Notes: generated by a model not told the origin, from the sequence alone. DNA of 64,000 nucleotides from a bacterium (GCA_031082185.1 JAVHLI010000001.1:1-64000); one strand, 5' to 3'; counted from the first letter of the stretch, positions 1 through 8,323 are shown. Translations and numbers: made by a program.

Positions 1-1
1 C

Positions 2-364
2 TGGGCCCAGTACGCCCACAACATCCGGACCGCCGAGGTCCTCCGGTTCCTCCAGGTCTTGCGCCGCCACTTGCCTCGCGGCTTCACGCTCATCTGGGAT
101 CGCCACCGTCCACACTGGGCGACGCGGGTGCAGACGTGGCTGGCCCCGCGCCGGCGGATCGTCGTCGAATGGCTCCCGCCCTACGCTCCCGACCTCAACC
201 CCGTGGAGCATGTCTGGGGCCACACCAAGTACGGCGACCTGGCCAACTTCACGCCGGACAACCTCCCCGCGCTGGAACACGCCGTGCTTACCTCCCTCGC
301 CCACACGCGGGGACAGCGGCACGTCCTCGCGGCGTTCTTCCGGGCGGCTGGGCTGGAGCTCTAA
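2..364 (+). CDS. IS630-family transposase, C-terminal part (cut by window edge)
   Basis: The frame is open from the first bases of the window to a TAA stop, so the 5' part lies outside. The protein has the C-terminal half of the DDE_3/IS630 catalytic domain: an aspartate in IWDRHRPH, followed by LPPYAPDLNPVEHVWGHTK, which carries the catalytic Glu of the NPVE motif. This enzyme cuts and joins its own IS ends at TA targets. The sequence just after the stop probably belongs to the right end of the element. Whether the copy is intact cannot be judged here. Confidence 0.85.
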   Translation, partial: WAQYAHNIRTAEVLRFLQVLRRHLPRGFTLIWDRHRPHWATRVQTWLAPRRRIVVEWLPPYAPDLNPVEHVWGHTKYGDLANFTPDNLPALEHAVLTSLAHTRGQRHVLAAFFRAAGLEL

Positions 365-406
365 AGTGTACCATTACTTAGGCAAGGATCAATAAGAGGG
401 ATCGGC

Positions 407-1102
407 GTGGCCTGCGCGGAGTATCAGGACGAGGTTCCTCGCAGACCCACCTGCCGGCGGATTCAGTGTGACGAGGTGTGGGCCTTCTGCTACGCCAAGG
501 AGAGGAATGTCCCCGACGAGCATAAGGGCGAGTGGGGCTATGGGGATGTATGGACGTGGGTTGCCCTGGACGCCGATAGCAAGCTGGTCCCGTCCTGGTA
601 CCTGGGACGGCGGGACGCGGAGGACGCCTCGGTCTTCATCGCCAACCTAGCCGAGCGCCTGACGCACCGAATCCAGTTGACCACAGACGGTCACGCGGCC
701 TACCTGGACGCCGTAGAGGGCGCGTTCAAGTATGACATTGATTACGCCATGCTCATCAAGCCCTACGGTACGGAACCGGCCAAGGAAACCCGGTACAGCC
801 CGGCAGTTTGCATCGGGGCGAACGCCAAGGTGATCGAGGGGAAGCCTGACCCGAACCTGATCTCGACCAGCTATGTCGAGCGGCAGAACCTCACGATGCG
901 GATGCACATGCGGCGGTTCACTCGGCTAACCAATGCTTTCTCCAAGAAGGCCGAGAACCTGGCCTGCGCCCTGTCCCTCCACTTCATGCACTACAATTCT
1001 TGCCGCATCCATCAGACCCTAAAGATGACCCCGGCCATGGCCGCAGGCGTAGCCGATCACATCTGGTCCATAGACGAGCTGGTCGCTCTCCTACCGAACT
1101 GA
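407..1102 (+). pseudogene. IS1-type (DDE_Tnp_IS1) transposase lacking its N-terminus
   Basis: This open frame of 231 codons resembles the catalytic part of IS1-family transposases: CDEVWAFCYAKERN, GDVWTWVALDADSKL, LTTDGHAAYLDAVEGAF and YVERQNLTMRMHMRRFTRL. Family members of this type are usually about 280-300 residues and begin with a helix-turn-helix region; that region is missing. The best start is a GTG just after the end of the upstream IS630 copy and in the same reading frame, so the truncation may reflect insertion or deletion there. Its 3' end overlaps the opposing methyltransferase gene by 12 bp. Confidence 0.75.
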
Positions 1103-2746
1103 TCCTTTCTTGTGCGTCGTGCGGTACGTCGCCTTAGGTTCAGCGACGAGCGGCAATTGCTCCGCGTTCTTTTCTGCTTTGGCCTTCGGAGCTTTCTTGA
1201 AGGTCACATTCACCTGAGCGGACGGCGGGTAGTCGATCCGCTTGCCGCCAAGCAGTTCGGCCACGGTCAGGACTTGCAGGCGCTGGAACTTCTTCCCCCA
1301 CCCAGGCGAGAAGTAGAAGCCCGCCCCGGCCGCCTCGACGCGCATCGGCTGCGTCGGCTCCTCCAGGGTGAGGAGCACGCCGATCTCGGCCTTTTCCCGC
1401 TCGATCACGCCGCGAAGGTCGCGGACATCCTTGACCCCGACGCCACCGCCTTTCACCGACAGGACGATCTGCTTGGTCTTCGCGCCCTCGGCCTCGTCGT
1501 GGAAGTAGAGGCGGCCGTCTATGCCCCTGTCTGCGCCCTTCTTCTGTTCGATTGGCCGCGCCCCCACGAGACCCAAGGCCCACCACTGGAACTGGTACTT
1601 ATCCTGCGCTGCGAGCGCCTCCGCGTCGGGCAGCGAGACGGGCTCGCCGGTGACCCGGTAGGCTGCACTATCCCCGAAAGCGTCCCGAAGCCGGTGCTTG
1701 ATGAGGGTGATCGCCAGGTGCGTGATGTCTATGCCGATCCACCGCCGGTTGAGCCTCTGCGCCGACGTGATGGCAGTCCCGCAGCCACAGAACGGATCGA
1801 GCACAAGATCCCCTTCGTTCGAGCTGGCCTCGATGATGCGCTCTAGAAGCGCTTCGGGTTTCTGTGTCGGGTAGCCGAGAGACTCATTACCGGCCGCTTG
1901 TTGGATGTCGGTCCAGTCGTCCGTAACGGTTCGTCCTTCAGAGTCGGCCAGATACTTTTTGTATTGCGGGACTGCGCCGGGTTTCAGTTGAACCACGAGC
2001 CCGTCCTTGTAGCTGCGCTCCATTCGCTCCCGCGTCCATCGCCAGACGCGGGTCACTCCGAGAAACTCATACGTGAGGTTCGGCCGGTCATCATTCGGAT
2101 TGAGTAACGGCAGAAGGCGATACCGTCCGTGGCTGTCGTGGTGGCGGTACGCTTTCTCGACGTAGTCTGGATCGTGCTCCGCATAGACCATGTGGAACGT
2201 GACGTGGTCACTCTTCGAGTATCTGAGAATCACGTCGCGACAGTTTGGGAAGTTTACCTTGTGGAGACTCTTCGGATTTGACCTCCGCCAAGATATTTCG
2301 TTCCTGAAGTTCTGCGGGCCAAAAACGCCATCCATGAGGATCTTGAGGTAGTGACTGGCGGTCGGATCACAATGGAGATAGATCGATCCGGTTGGCTTCA
2401 GGACGCGCCGTAGTTCGAGGAGGCGCGGAGCCATCATCGCGAGATAGGCGAGCATGTCGCTTTCGCCGAGAAACGCTCGGAACGCTTGCATCGCTTGCGA
2501 CACACGCCCGTCGGACTCGACCACTTCCTCAAAGGCGCGGGCTGCGCCTTCGTCCCAACGCCACGTATCCTCGAAGGCTTTGATTTGTGACGCAGCTTGC
2601 GTGCCATCTCTCTCAGCGAACAGCACGTTATAGCTCGCGTTCGAGTTGAAGGGTGGGTCGAGGTAGACAAGGTCTACCGTCTCGTCCTTGAGGTAGCGGC
2701 GGAGGATGTCCAAGTTGTCGCCGTAGTAGAGAAGGTTGCCCTGCAT
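1091..2746 (-). CDS. DNA methyltransferase (N6/N4-type) with C-terminal Mrr/PD-(D/E)XK-like domain
   Basis: Predicted S-adenosylmethionine-dependent DNA methyltransferase. The N-terminal part has the catalytic DPPF motif (VYLDPPFNSNASYNVLF). Around residues 340-380 comes the cofactor site LDPFCGCGTAITSAQRLNRR, so the motif order is catalytic first, cofactor later (beta class). The last third (GIDGRLYFHDE, then VLSVKGGGVGVKDVRDLRG) resembles Mrr-like nuclease domains, with Ser where Glu or Gln of (E/Q)xK is usual. I chose the ATG at 2746 because AGGAG lies 6 bases upstream on this strand; an ATG 63 bases earlier lacks this. It may be a single-chain restriction-modification protein or an orphan methylase. 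No specificity subunit or separate restriction gene is adjacent. Confidence 0.85.
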   Translation of the reverse strand: MQGNLLYYGDNLDILRRYLKDETVDLVYLDPPFNSNASYNVLFAERDGTQAASQIKAFEDTWRWDEGAARAFEEVVESDGRVSQAMQAFRAFLGESDMLAYLAMMAPRLLELRRVLKPTGSIYLHCDPTASHYLKILMDGVFGPQNFRNEISWRRSNPKSLHKVNFPNCRDVILRYSKSDHVTFHMVYAEHDPDYVEKAYRHHDSHGRYRLLPLLNPNDDRPNLTYEFLGVTRVWRWTRERMERSYKDGLVVQLKPGAVPQYKKYLADSEGRTVTDDWTDIQQAAGNESLGYPTQKPEALLERIIEASSNEGDLVLDPFCGCGTAITSAQRLNRRWIGIDITHLAITLIKHRLRDAFGDSAAYRVTGEPVSLPDAEALAAQDKYQFQWWALGLVGARPIEQKKGADRGIDGRLYFHDEAEGAKTKQIVLSVKGGGVGVKDVRDLRGVIEREKAEIGVLLTLEEPTQPMRVEAAGAGFYFSPGWGKKFQRLQVLTVAELLGGKRIDYPPSAQVNVTFKKAPKAKAEKNAEQLPLVAEPKATYRTTHKKGSVR

Positions 2747-2881
2747 GGCTCGCTCCTGGGACAGTACCCGCCCGTCCAGGAGCCGGGTTCGACCGAACCG
2801 GCTGTTCAACCTGCCTGGGAGGAAGGACGGGTTCCGGCCGGAGCTTCGTCAAATTGACCCACCACCCCACGCCCCCTGTAC

Positions 2882-2910
2882 TTGTGTCTCTCCCCGACCG
2901 ATGGTACAAT
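2882..2910 (+). promoter_or_regulatory. Candidate sigma70-type promoter for the rpsF operon
   Basis: TTGTGT (2882-2887) and TACAAT (2905-2910) are separated by 17 bases. It is the best -35/-10 pair between the methyltransferase and rpsF and would give a leader of about 150 bases containing a strong hairpin. Judged by eye only. Confidence 0.45.
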
Positions 2911-2924
2911 TGGCGTCGCTTGCA

Positions 2925-2967
2925 GAACGCGCGGCGCGTCCGACAACGGGCGGAATGCCGCGCGTTC
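2925..2967 (+). promoter_or_regulatory. Hairpin in the rpsF leader (candidate S6:S18 feedback site)
   Basis: GAACGCGCGGC (2925-2935) is followed by its exact reverse complement at 2957-2967. Inside it, TCCG (2939-2942) can pair with CGGA (2951-2954), giving a stem, an internal loop and an apical loop. rpsF leaders in many bacteria carry an RNA bound by the S6:S18 complex for feedback control. Position and general shape fit that; identity with the known motif is inference. Confidence 0.45.
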
Positions 2968-3068
2968 CTCCTGCCCCCCTCAGGTGCCAACCGAAAGGGG
3001 GGCTGCGGGCGGAACGCCCTTCAGGTCCAGTTCCATGGGCCTGAAAGACCAGAGGAGGAGGGGCTGCG

Positions 3069-3539
3069 TTGCCTCAGTATGATCTTGTCTATATCGTCAA
3101 GCCCGATCTCGACGCCGAGGCCATGAGCTCGGTCATAGAGCGGGCAACCCAGCGTTTGATCGAGCAGGACGCGGCGATCGAGCACACGGACGTCTGGGGG
3201 AAGCGCCGTATGGCCTACCCGATACAGAGGTACCGGGAAGGCCACTATGTTTTTGTCCGGCTCTCGGTGTCCGGAGACCGCATCCCGGAGATCCGGCACG
3301 GCCTGAAGGTCATCGAGGACATCCTGCGCACCTCGATCACCGTCGCCGTGGGGGCGATCGCGCCCCCGAAGACTGCGCAGCCGGCGCCAGCACCTTCCGA
3401 AGTGCCGGTTGTTGTTGCCGGCCCGCAGCCCGAGACCCTGCAATCTGAGCCGCCGCAGCCGGATCCGCCGCAGCCCGAGCCGTCGCAGCCGGAGCCGCTG
3501 CAGCCCGAGCCGCCGCAACCTGCGCCGCCTGGCACCTAG
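3069..3539 (+). CDS. rpsF: 30S ribosomal protein S6 with a long Pro/Gln/Glu-rich C-terminal tail
   Basis: S6 binds 16S rRNA in the small-subunit platform together with S18. Residues 1-95 are a normal S6 domain (YDLVYIVKPDLDAEAM, WGKRRMAYPIQRYREGHYV). The protein is 156 residues against about 95-105 for the family. The extra part is Pro-rich, with repeated (P/S/L)QPEP units near the end. I chose the TTG start because a strong GAGGAGG precedes it and no ATG or GTG fits the frame. It is the first gene of the rpsF-ssb-rpsR-rplI cluster. Confidence 0.93.
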   Translation: MPQYDLVYIVKPDLDAEAMSSVIERATQRLIEQDAAIEHTDVWGKRRMAYPIQRYREGHYVFVRLSVSGDRIPEIRHGLKVIEDILRTSITVAVGAIAPPKTAQPAPAPSEVPVVVAGPQPETLQSEPPQPDPPQPEPSQPEPLQPEPPQPAPPGT

Positions 3540-3563
3540 ACCGCCTGAGGGGGAGGGAGCGCT

Positions 3564-3956
3564 GTGCTTAACAGGATCATACTGATCGGTCGGCTCACCC
3601 GTGACCCAGAAATGCGGTACGTTCCCAGCGGGCATCCGGTTGCCTCGTTCTCGCTGGCGGTGGATCGGCCGTTTGCCAACCAGCAGGGCGAGCGCGAGAC
3701 CGACTTCATTGACATCGTGGCCTGGCGCAAGCTCGCCGAACAGGTCAGCCAGCATCTCAGCAAGGGGCGCCTGGTGGCCGTCGAGGGCCGGTTGCAGATC
3801 CGATCCTACGAGACCCAGGACGGCCAGAAGAGGAAGGTCGCCGAGGTGGTGGCGGACGCGGTCCGATTCCTCGACCGGAAAGCGACCGGTGCTTCGACTG
3901 GAACCACCGAGGGCGGGGAGTTCGCCGAGGAGAACGAGCAGGAAGTGCCGTTCTAG
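3564..3956 (+). CDS. ssb: Single-stranded DNA-binding protein (chromosomal copy)
   Basis: Coats single-stranded DNA in replication, recombination and repair. It has a full OB-fold (NRIILIGRLTRDPEMRY, FSLAVDRPF, DFIDIVAWRKLAEQ, VEGRLQIRSYETQDGQKR), a short linker, and the acidic tail ending EVPF that binds partner proteins. The start is GTG with a GGGAGGGAG ribosome site upstream. It lies between rpsF and rpsR as in many bacteria. A second ssb from the mobile region (49246-49647) is clearly related, notably in ADFIDIVVWRALAE. Confidence 0.95.
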   Translation: MLNRIILIGRLTRDPEMRYVPSGHPVASFSLAVDRPFANQQGERETDFIDIVAWRKLAEQVSQHLSKGRLVAVEGRLQIRSYETQDGQKRKVAEVVADAVRFLDRKATGASTGTTEGGEFAEENEQEVPF

Positions 3957-3993
3957 CTGACGCGCACCAGAGCTGTGACACGGAGGCATTTGC

Positions 3994-4239
3994 ATGGCAG
4001 AGGCACCCAGAAAGCAATGGCGCGGACGCAAGCCCAAGCGGAAGAGCTGTGCGTTCTGCGCGGAAAAGGCCAAAGAGATTGATTACAAGGACGCCCTGCG
4101 CATTCGCCGGTTCGTCACCGACCGCGGGAAGATCTTACCGCGGCGGGTGTCTGGGAACTGTGCGAAGCACCAGCGGCTCCTGGCGGTGGCGATCAAGCGG
4201 GCGCGCGAACTCGCGCTGCTCCCCTACGCCGGAGAGTAG
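3994..4239 (+). CDS. rpsR: 30S ribosomal protein S18
   Basis: Small-subunit protein that pairs with S6 on 16S rRNA. The 81-residue basic protein has the family core: [30 protein letters not shown]-like residues and [18 protein letters not shown]. Length is normal. It is preceded by ACGGAGG about 10 bases from the ATG. It follows ssb at a distance of 37 bases in the same operon. Confidence 0.95.
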   Translation: MAEAPRKQWRGRKPKRKSCAFCAEKAKEIDYKDALRIRRFVTDRGKILPRRVSGNCAKHQRLLAVAIKRARELALLPYAGE

Positions 4240-4287
4240 GCCGGCCCGCCGGGAGAGGACCTCCTGGCGCGCGCCCGCAGCCCGGTG

Positions 4288-5274
4288 ATGCCGGCGCGGC
4301 GCATGCGCACTCAGGGCCTGACAGAGGGCGCCATCCTGGCGGCGCTCGTGGCGGTCTTTGCCGTCGCCACCCAATATCTGCCCCTGGTTGGCATCGCCAC
4401 GGCCCTGCTCTGCCCGCTGCCGCTGGCGGTTCTGGTTATTCGTCACGGCCTGCGAGTGGCGGCGGTCGCGGGCATTGCAGCCGGCCTGGTCGGTGCGATG
4501 CTGGCCGGCCCACTGCTGGGACTCGCCATTCTGGTCTCATTCGCCCCGATGGGAATTGTGTTGGGCATAGGCGCCCGCCGCGGCTGGGCGGCAACGCGGG
4601 TTGTACTGACCGGCGGGCTTGTGGCCTTCGTTTCGACCATTCTGAACTACCTGGGACTGATGGGCGGCACTAGGATTAGCATGGCCGAGATGGCCCGCAC
4701 CATGGAACGCAGCGTGGAGACCTCCGCCGGCCTCTACGCGCGCTTGGGCCTATCCCAGGCCCACATAGATTCGGTCTCCGCCCAGATGCGGGATTTCGCG
4801 CGGCTGCTTCCCTATCTACTGCCGGCGATGCTGGTCTTCGGCGCCGTCTTCGCGGCATGGCTGAACTACGAGGTGGGCCGCCGCGTGCTTGCCCGGATCG
4901 GATACCGGCTGGACCCATTGCCCCCGGTGCGGACCTGGCGCATCCCGACTGCTGGAATCTGGCTCGTGCCGCTGGCCTACCTTCTGTTGGCGCTGGGCCT
5001 GCGGCCTGGAGCTCCGGCCGTCCTGCAGAGCGCCGGATGGAGTCTGATGCTGGCCACGCAGAGCGCGTTCACGCTGCAGGGGATCCTGGCCGGCTGGATG
5101 ATCCTGGGCAACCTTGGATTCGGTAGATTCGCGCAGGTGCTCGCGGTGGTCATCGTCATGACGGTTCCTGCGCTGGGCATCGTAGCCCTGATGCTCGGAA
5201 TCCTGGACTCGGCGCTCAGGGTTCGGGAGCGATGGGGAGTTCCACAGGCATCCGCCAGGGAGGAAGAAGCATGA
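4288..5274 (+). CDS. DUF2232 (YybS-like) integral membrane protein
   Basis: The position between rpsR and rplI and the multi-pass profile match YybS/DUF2232, a conserved membrane family whose role is not established. About eight hydrophobic segments are visible, including ILAALVAVFAVATQYLPLV, LGLAILVSFAPMGIVLGIGA, LLPAMLVFGAVFAAWL and a C-terminal pair. Either the GTG at 4285 or the ATG at 4288 can start it. The stop overlaps the rplI start as ATGA, so the two are probably translationally coupled. Confidence 0.75.
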   Translation: MPARRMRTQGLTEGAILAALVAVFAVATQYLPLVGIATALLCPLPLAVLVIRHGLRVAAVAGIAAGLVGAMLAGPLLGLAILVSFAPMGIVLGIGARRGWAATRVVLTGGLVAFVSTILNYLGLMGGTRISMAEMARTMERSVETSAGLYARLGLSQAHIDSVSAQMRDFARLLPYLLPAMLVFGAVFAAWLNYEVGRRVLARIGYRLDPLPPVRTWRIPTAGIWLVPLAYLLLALGLRPGAPAVLQSAGWSLMLATQSAFTLQGILAGWMILGNLGFGRFAQVLAVVIVMTVPALGIVALMLGILDSALRVRERWGVPQASAREEEA

Positions 5275-5717
5275 AGGTTATCCTGCTCAAGGACGTCCCC
5301 GGGACCGGCAAGGCCGGAGCCACCTGTGAGGTCAAAGAGGGCCACGCGCACCACTACCTCATACCCAGCGGCTTGGCCGTGCCTGCCAGCGAGGGGGCCC
5401 TGCGCGCCCACGAGTACAAGCAGCAGGCCGCGCAGCGGCGCGCAGAGCGCGACCGCGCCGAGGCCGACGGCCTAGTCAGCCGGCTGGAGGGCGTGGTGCT
5501 TGAGGTGCGCGGCAGGGCAGGCGAGGGCGGGAAGCTGTTCGGCTCGGTCACGTCCCAACAGATCGCCGAGGCGCTGGCCGGGCGGGGTTTCGCCGTGGAC
5601 CGCAAGCAGATCGAACTGGAGGAGCCCATCCGGGTCCAGGGTTTCTACCGGGTACCGGTGCGCGTCCGGCCGGGTAGGGTGATAAGAATAGATCTCAACG
5701 TTATCGGCACGCGGTAG
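5271..5717 (+). CDS. rplI: 50S ribosomal protein L9
   Basis: L9 binds domain V of 23S rRNA near the L1 stalk. The 148-residue protein has the N-terminal L9 signature (MKVILLKDVPGTGKAG, EVKEGHAHHYLIPSGLA), the connecting helix rich in Ala, Arg and Glu, and a C-terminal domain (GKLFGSVTSQQIAEAL). Length is typical. The ATG overlaps the stop of the upstream membrane-protein gene by 4 bases. It closes the ribosomal-protein operon before dnaB. Confidence 0.95.
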   Translation: MKVILLKDVPGTGKAGATCEVKEGHAHHYLIPSGLAVPASEGALRAHEYKQQAAQRRAERDRAEADGLVSRLEGVVLEVRGRAGEGGKLFGSVTSQQIAEALAGRGFAVDRKQIELEEPIRVQGFYRVPVRVRPGRVIRIDLNVIGTR

Positions 5718-5743
5718 GGGGTAGCCCACATCCTGTCCACGCG

Positions 5744-5784
5744 TTATCCCCATCGTATCCCGCGGAATTTTCCACTTACCCACA
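5744..5784 (+). promoter_or_regulatory. Cluster of DnaA-box-like 9-mers upstream of dnaB
   Basis: TTATCCCCA (5744-5752), TTTTCCACT (5768-5776) and TTACCCACA (5776-5784) each differ at one position from the DnaA-box consensus TT(A/T)TNCACA. They lie in the less GC-rich gap between rplI and dnaB, just ahead of the dnaB promoter. They could serve DnaA control of dnaB or be part of an origin-proximal region. None is an exact consensus box. Confidence 0.35.
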
Positions 5785-5849
5785 GCTCATCCCAAAGGAG
5801 ATGCACAGCCGCTCGGCCGAAGCACTACACGAACGAAGTCCGTGCCCAA

Positions 5850-5879
5850 TTGACATACCGTACATATGTTCGATATCAT
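5850..5879 (+). promoter_or_regulatory. dnaB promoter, near-consensus
   Basis: A consensus -35 TTGACA (5850-5855) is followed 18 bases later by TATCAT (5874-5879). Transcription would start about 5886, some 25 bases before the chosen GTG of dnaB. This placement argues against any dnaB start upstream of the promoter. Confidence 0.7.
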
Positions 5880-5911
5880 GGGTGGGCCAGGCCCCCAAGC
5901 AGGAGTTCGCC

Positions 5912-8257
5912 GTGAGCGCAAACCCGCCCGTTGACCGGGTACCCCCGCAGAACCTGGAAGCCGAGCAGAGCATCCTGGGCTCGATGCTGCTGGAACGCGA
6001 CGCCATCGCGCGCGTCGTGGAGCTGGTGAGAGCGGAGGATTTCTACCGCGATGCGCACCGTCGTATCTATGAGGTCATCACCGGGCTGTTCGAGCGCGGA
6101 GAGCCGGCCGATCTGATCAGCGTCACCGATCGTCTGCGCGTTCAGGGCCTCCTCGACGACGCCGGGGGGGCGGCGTACGTGACCTCTCTCCTGCACGCCG
6201 TGCCCACTGCCGCCAATGTGGAGTACTATGCCCGGATGGTTGTGCAGAAGGCGATGCTGCGGCAGATGATCTCCGCCGGCACGCAGATCGTCGGCATGGG
6301 ATTCCGCGAAGATCAGGACGTCGAGCAGCTTCTGGACCAGGCCGAGAAGATGGTCTTCAGCATCGCCAGCAGGAGGATGGGGCAGCACTTCCTCCCGATC
6401 TCCGAGGTCCTGCGCGAGAGCTTCGAGCAGATCGACCGCCGCTACCGAGACAAGGGCACGATCAGCGGAGTGCCCACCGGGTTCGCCGAGCTCGACAAGA
6501 TCACCGCGGGGCTGCAGCCTTCCGACCTGATCATCATCGCGGCCAGGCCCGCAATGGGCAAGTGCCTGAAGTTCGATGCCGAGGTTGTGGACGCGTCCAC
6601 GGGAGAGGTCCGGACGATCCAGGAGATGGTGGCCGCCGGGCAGGCCGCGCTGCTCACGCTGGGTCACGACCACAGGTTCCGGCCCGCTGCTCCCAGTCTG
6701 TTTGTGGACGACGGAGTCAAGCCCGTCTTCCGGGTCACGACCAGCGGTGGCCGGTCGGTCGAGACCACGCTGACGCATCCCTTTCTGACGCCGTCAGGGT
6801 GGGAACCCCTGGCCGCGCTTGCACCGGGGGCGCTGATTGCCGTCCCGCGCCGGCTCCCAGTGTATGGGCGGGCAGACCTGCCTGATCACGAGGTCAAGCT
6901 GCTGGCCTACCTCTGCAGTGGGCGGCTTCCGGCCCGCCCGCAGATTGCGGAGGACTTCTCCGACGCCGCCGCGGCCGCCGAGGCGATCCTGGCCGGGGCG
7001 CGGGGCCGGCGTGTGGCGCAGTCCGGCATCAGCGGGGGCAGCGAGGGCGGGGCCGCGGTGGCCGATCTGTTATGGCGTTACCCCGAGATGGGACAGCCGC
7101 CGCACCTCCGGGCGCTGCCGAATGCGGTATTCACGCTGCGCCGCGAGAAGCTGGCGCTGTTCCTCAACCGGCTGATGGGCGCCCTGGCTGAGGTCAGCGA
7201 GCAGCCCCACGGCTACCAGGCGCAGGCGATATTTCCATCCGCGCGCATGGCGCGCGGCGTCCAGCACCTCCTCCTGCGCTTCGGCGTACCCGCCGCGCGC
7301 CGCGACGGCACGCTCAATCTGGGCATCAGCGCCACGCTCGCTCTGGTACGGGAGGCGGGCATCTTCGGTTGGGAGCGGTTGCGGAGGTGGGCACGCAACG
7401 CCCAGCGTTCGCTGCTCGACGAGATTGACGTGATGTGGGAAGAGGTGGTCTCGATTGAGGAGGTCGGGCTCTTCCAGGTCTACGACCTGACCGTGCCGGA
7501 AACCCACAACTTCGTAGCCAACGACGTCTGCGTGCACAACACCACCCTTGCCCTCAACATCGCTCAGCACGCCGCGGTTAAGCACCAGATACCGGTAGCG
7601 ATCTTCAGTCTGGAAACGAACAAGGAGCAGCTCGTCCAGCGGATGCTCTGCAGCGAGGCGCAGGTAGACTCCTCCCGGCTGCGCAGCGGCCATCTGAGCG
7701 ACGCCGACTGGCCGCGTCTGGCCACCGCAATGGGGAAGCTGAGCGAGGCGCCGATCTTCATTGACGACTCATCCACGCTATCGGCGATCGAGATGCGGGC
7801 CAAGGCCCGCAAGCTGAAGGCCGAGCATGGGCTTGGGTTGATCATCATTGACTACATTCAGATGATTCAATCCTACAAGCGGTCGGAGAACCGGACCCAG
7901 GAGGTTTCGGAAATCGCCCGCTCGATCAAGTCGCTGGCCAAGGAGCTGAACGTCCCGGTGATCGGGATCTCGCAGCTTTCCCGGGTGGTGGAGGCAACGG
8001 GCAGCCGCCTACCGCAGCTCTCTCACCTTCGCGAGAGTGGCGAGCTCGAGCAGGTGGCGGATCTGGTGCTCTTCATATATCGCGAGGAGTACTATGACGA
8101 GGCCAAGGCGCGGGCGGAAGGCAAGCAGCACCTCGCCGAGATACGAATCGCCAAGCACCGCAACGGGCCAGTGGGGAACGTCGAGATGTTCTTCAACAAG
8201 GAGCACGGCCGGTTCCGAGATCTCGACCGGAAGCACACGGGCACCGCGGGATCGTAG
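5912..8257 (+). CDS. dnaB: Replicative DNA helicase DnaB, interrupted by an in-frame intein
   Basis: Hexameric 5'-3' helicase of the replication fork. The N-terminal domain starts PPQNLEAEQSILGSMLLERD. The RecA-like domain has its P-loop split by an intein: AARPAMGK before it and TTLALNIAQHAA after it. Later motifs include FSLETNKEQLVQRM, IIIDYIQMI (Walker B) and LSQLSRVVE (residues ISQLSR). Without the intein the protein is about 455 residues, a normal DnaB length. I chose the GTG at 5912 because AGGAG lies 6 bases upstream and the promoter ends just before; the frame stays open back to 5801 but that part precedes the promoter. Splicing is needed to restore the ATP site. Confidence 0.95.
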   Translation: MSANPPVDRVPPQNLEAEQSILGSMLLERDAIARVVELVRAEDFYRDAHRRIYEVITGLFERGEPADLISVTDRLRVQGLLDDAGGAAYVTSLLHAVPTAANVEYYARMVVQKAMLRQMISAGTQIVGMGFREDQDVEQLLDQAEKMVFSIASRRMGQHFLPISEVLRESFEQIDRRYRDKGTISGVPTGFAELDKITAGLQPSDLIIIAARPAMGKCLKFDAEVVDASTGEVRTIQEMVAAGQAALLTLGHDHRFRPAAPSLFVDDGVKPVFRVTTSGGRSVETTLTHPFLTPSGWEPLAALAPGALIAVPRRLPVYGRADLPDHEVKLLAYLCSGRLPARPQIAEDFSDAAAAAEAILAGARGRRVAQSGISGGSEGGAAVADLLWRYPEMGQPPHLRALPNAVFTLRREKLALFLNRLMGALAEVSEQPHGYQAQAIFPSARMARGVQHLLLRFGVPAARRDGTLNLGISATLALVREAGIFGWERLRRWARNAQRSLLDEIDVMWEEVVSIEEVGLFQVYDLTVPETHNFVANDVCVHNTTLALNIAQHAAVKHQIPVAIFSLETNKEQLVQRMLCSEAQVDSSRLRSGHLSDADWPRLATAMGKLSEAPIFIDDSSTLSAIEMRAKARKLKAEHGLGLIIIDYIQMIQSYKRSENRTQEVSEIARSIKSLAKELNVPVIGISQLSRVVEATGSRLPQLSHLRESGELEQVADLVLFIYREEYYDEAKARAEGKQHLAEIRIAKHRNGPVGNVEMFFNKEHGRFRDLDRKHTGTAGS
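6563..7540 (+). other. DnaB intein (326 residues) inserted in the P-loop
   Basis: The inserted protein begins with Cys directly after the P-loop Gly-Lys and ends with His-Asn before Thr. This is the Cys1 / C-terminal HN / +1 Thr pattern of a self-splicing intein. Block B is visible as TTLTHPFLTPSGW with the conserved Thr and His, and block F/G as VYDLTVPETHNFVANDVCVHN-type residues at the end. At 326 residues it is longer than a mini-intein, but the middle only weakly resembles a LAGLIDADG homing endonuclease (LLAYLCSGRLP where LLAYLLGDG would be expected), so the endonuclease is probably degenerate. Confidence 0.93.
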
Positions 8258-8323
8258 GAGCCCCGGGCACGGGCGGGGAATAACCGCGCGCCCTGTGGCG
8301 TCATTCCCTAGAGAACTACCGAG

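Noticed and set aside
5801-5911. Longer N-terminus of DnaB
   Set aside because: The in-frame extension precedes and includes the dnaB promoter, and the GTG at 5912 has a good ribosome site.
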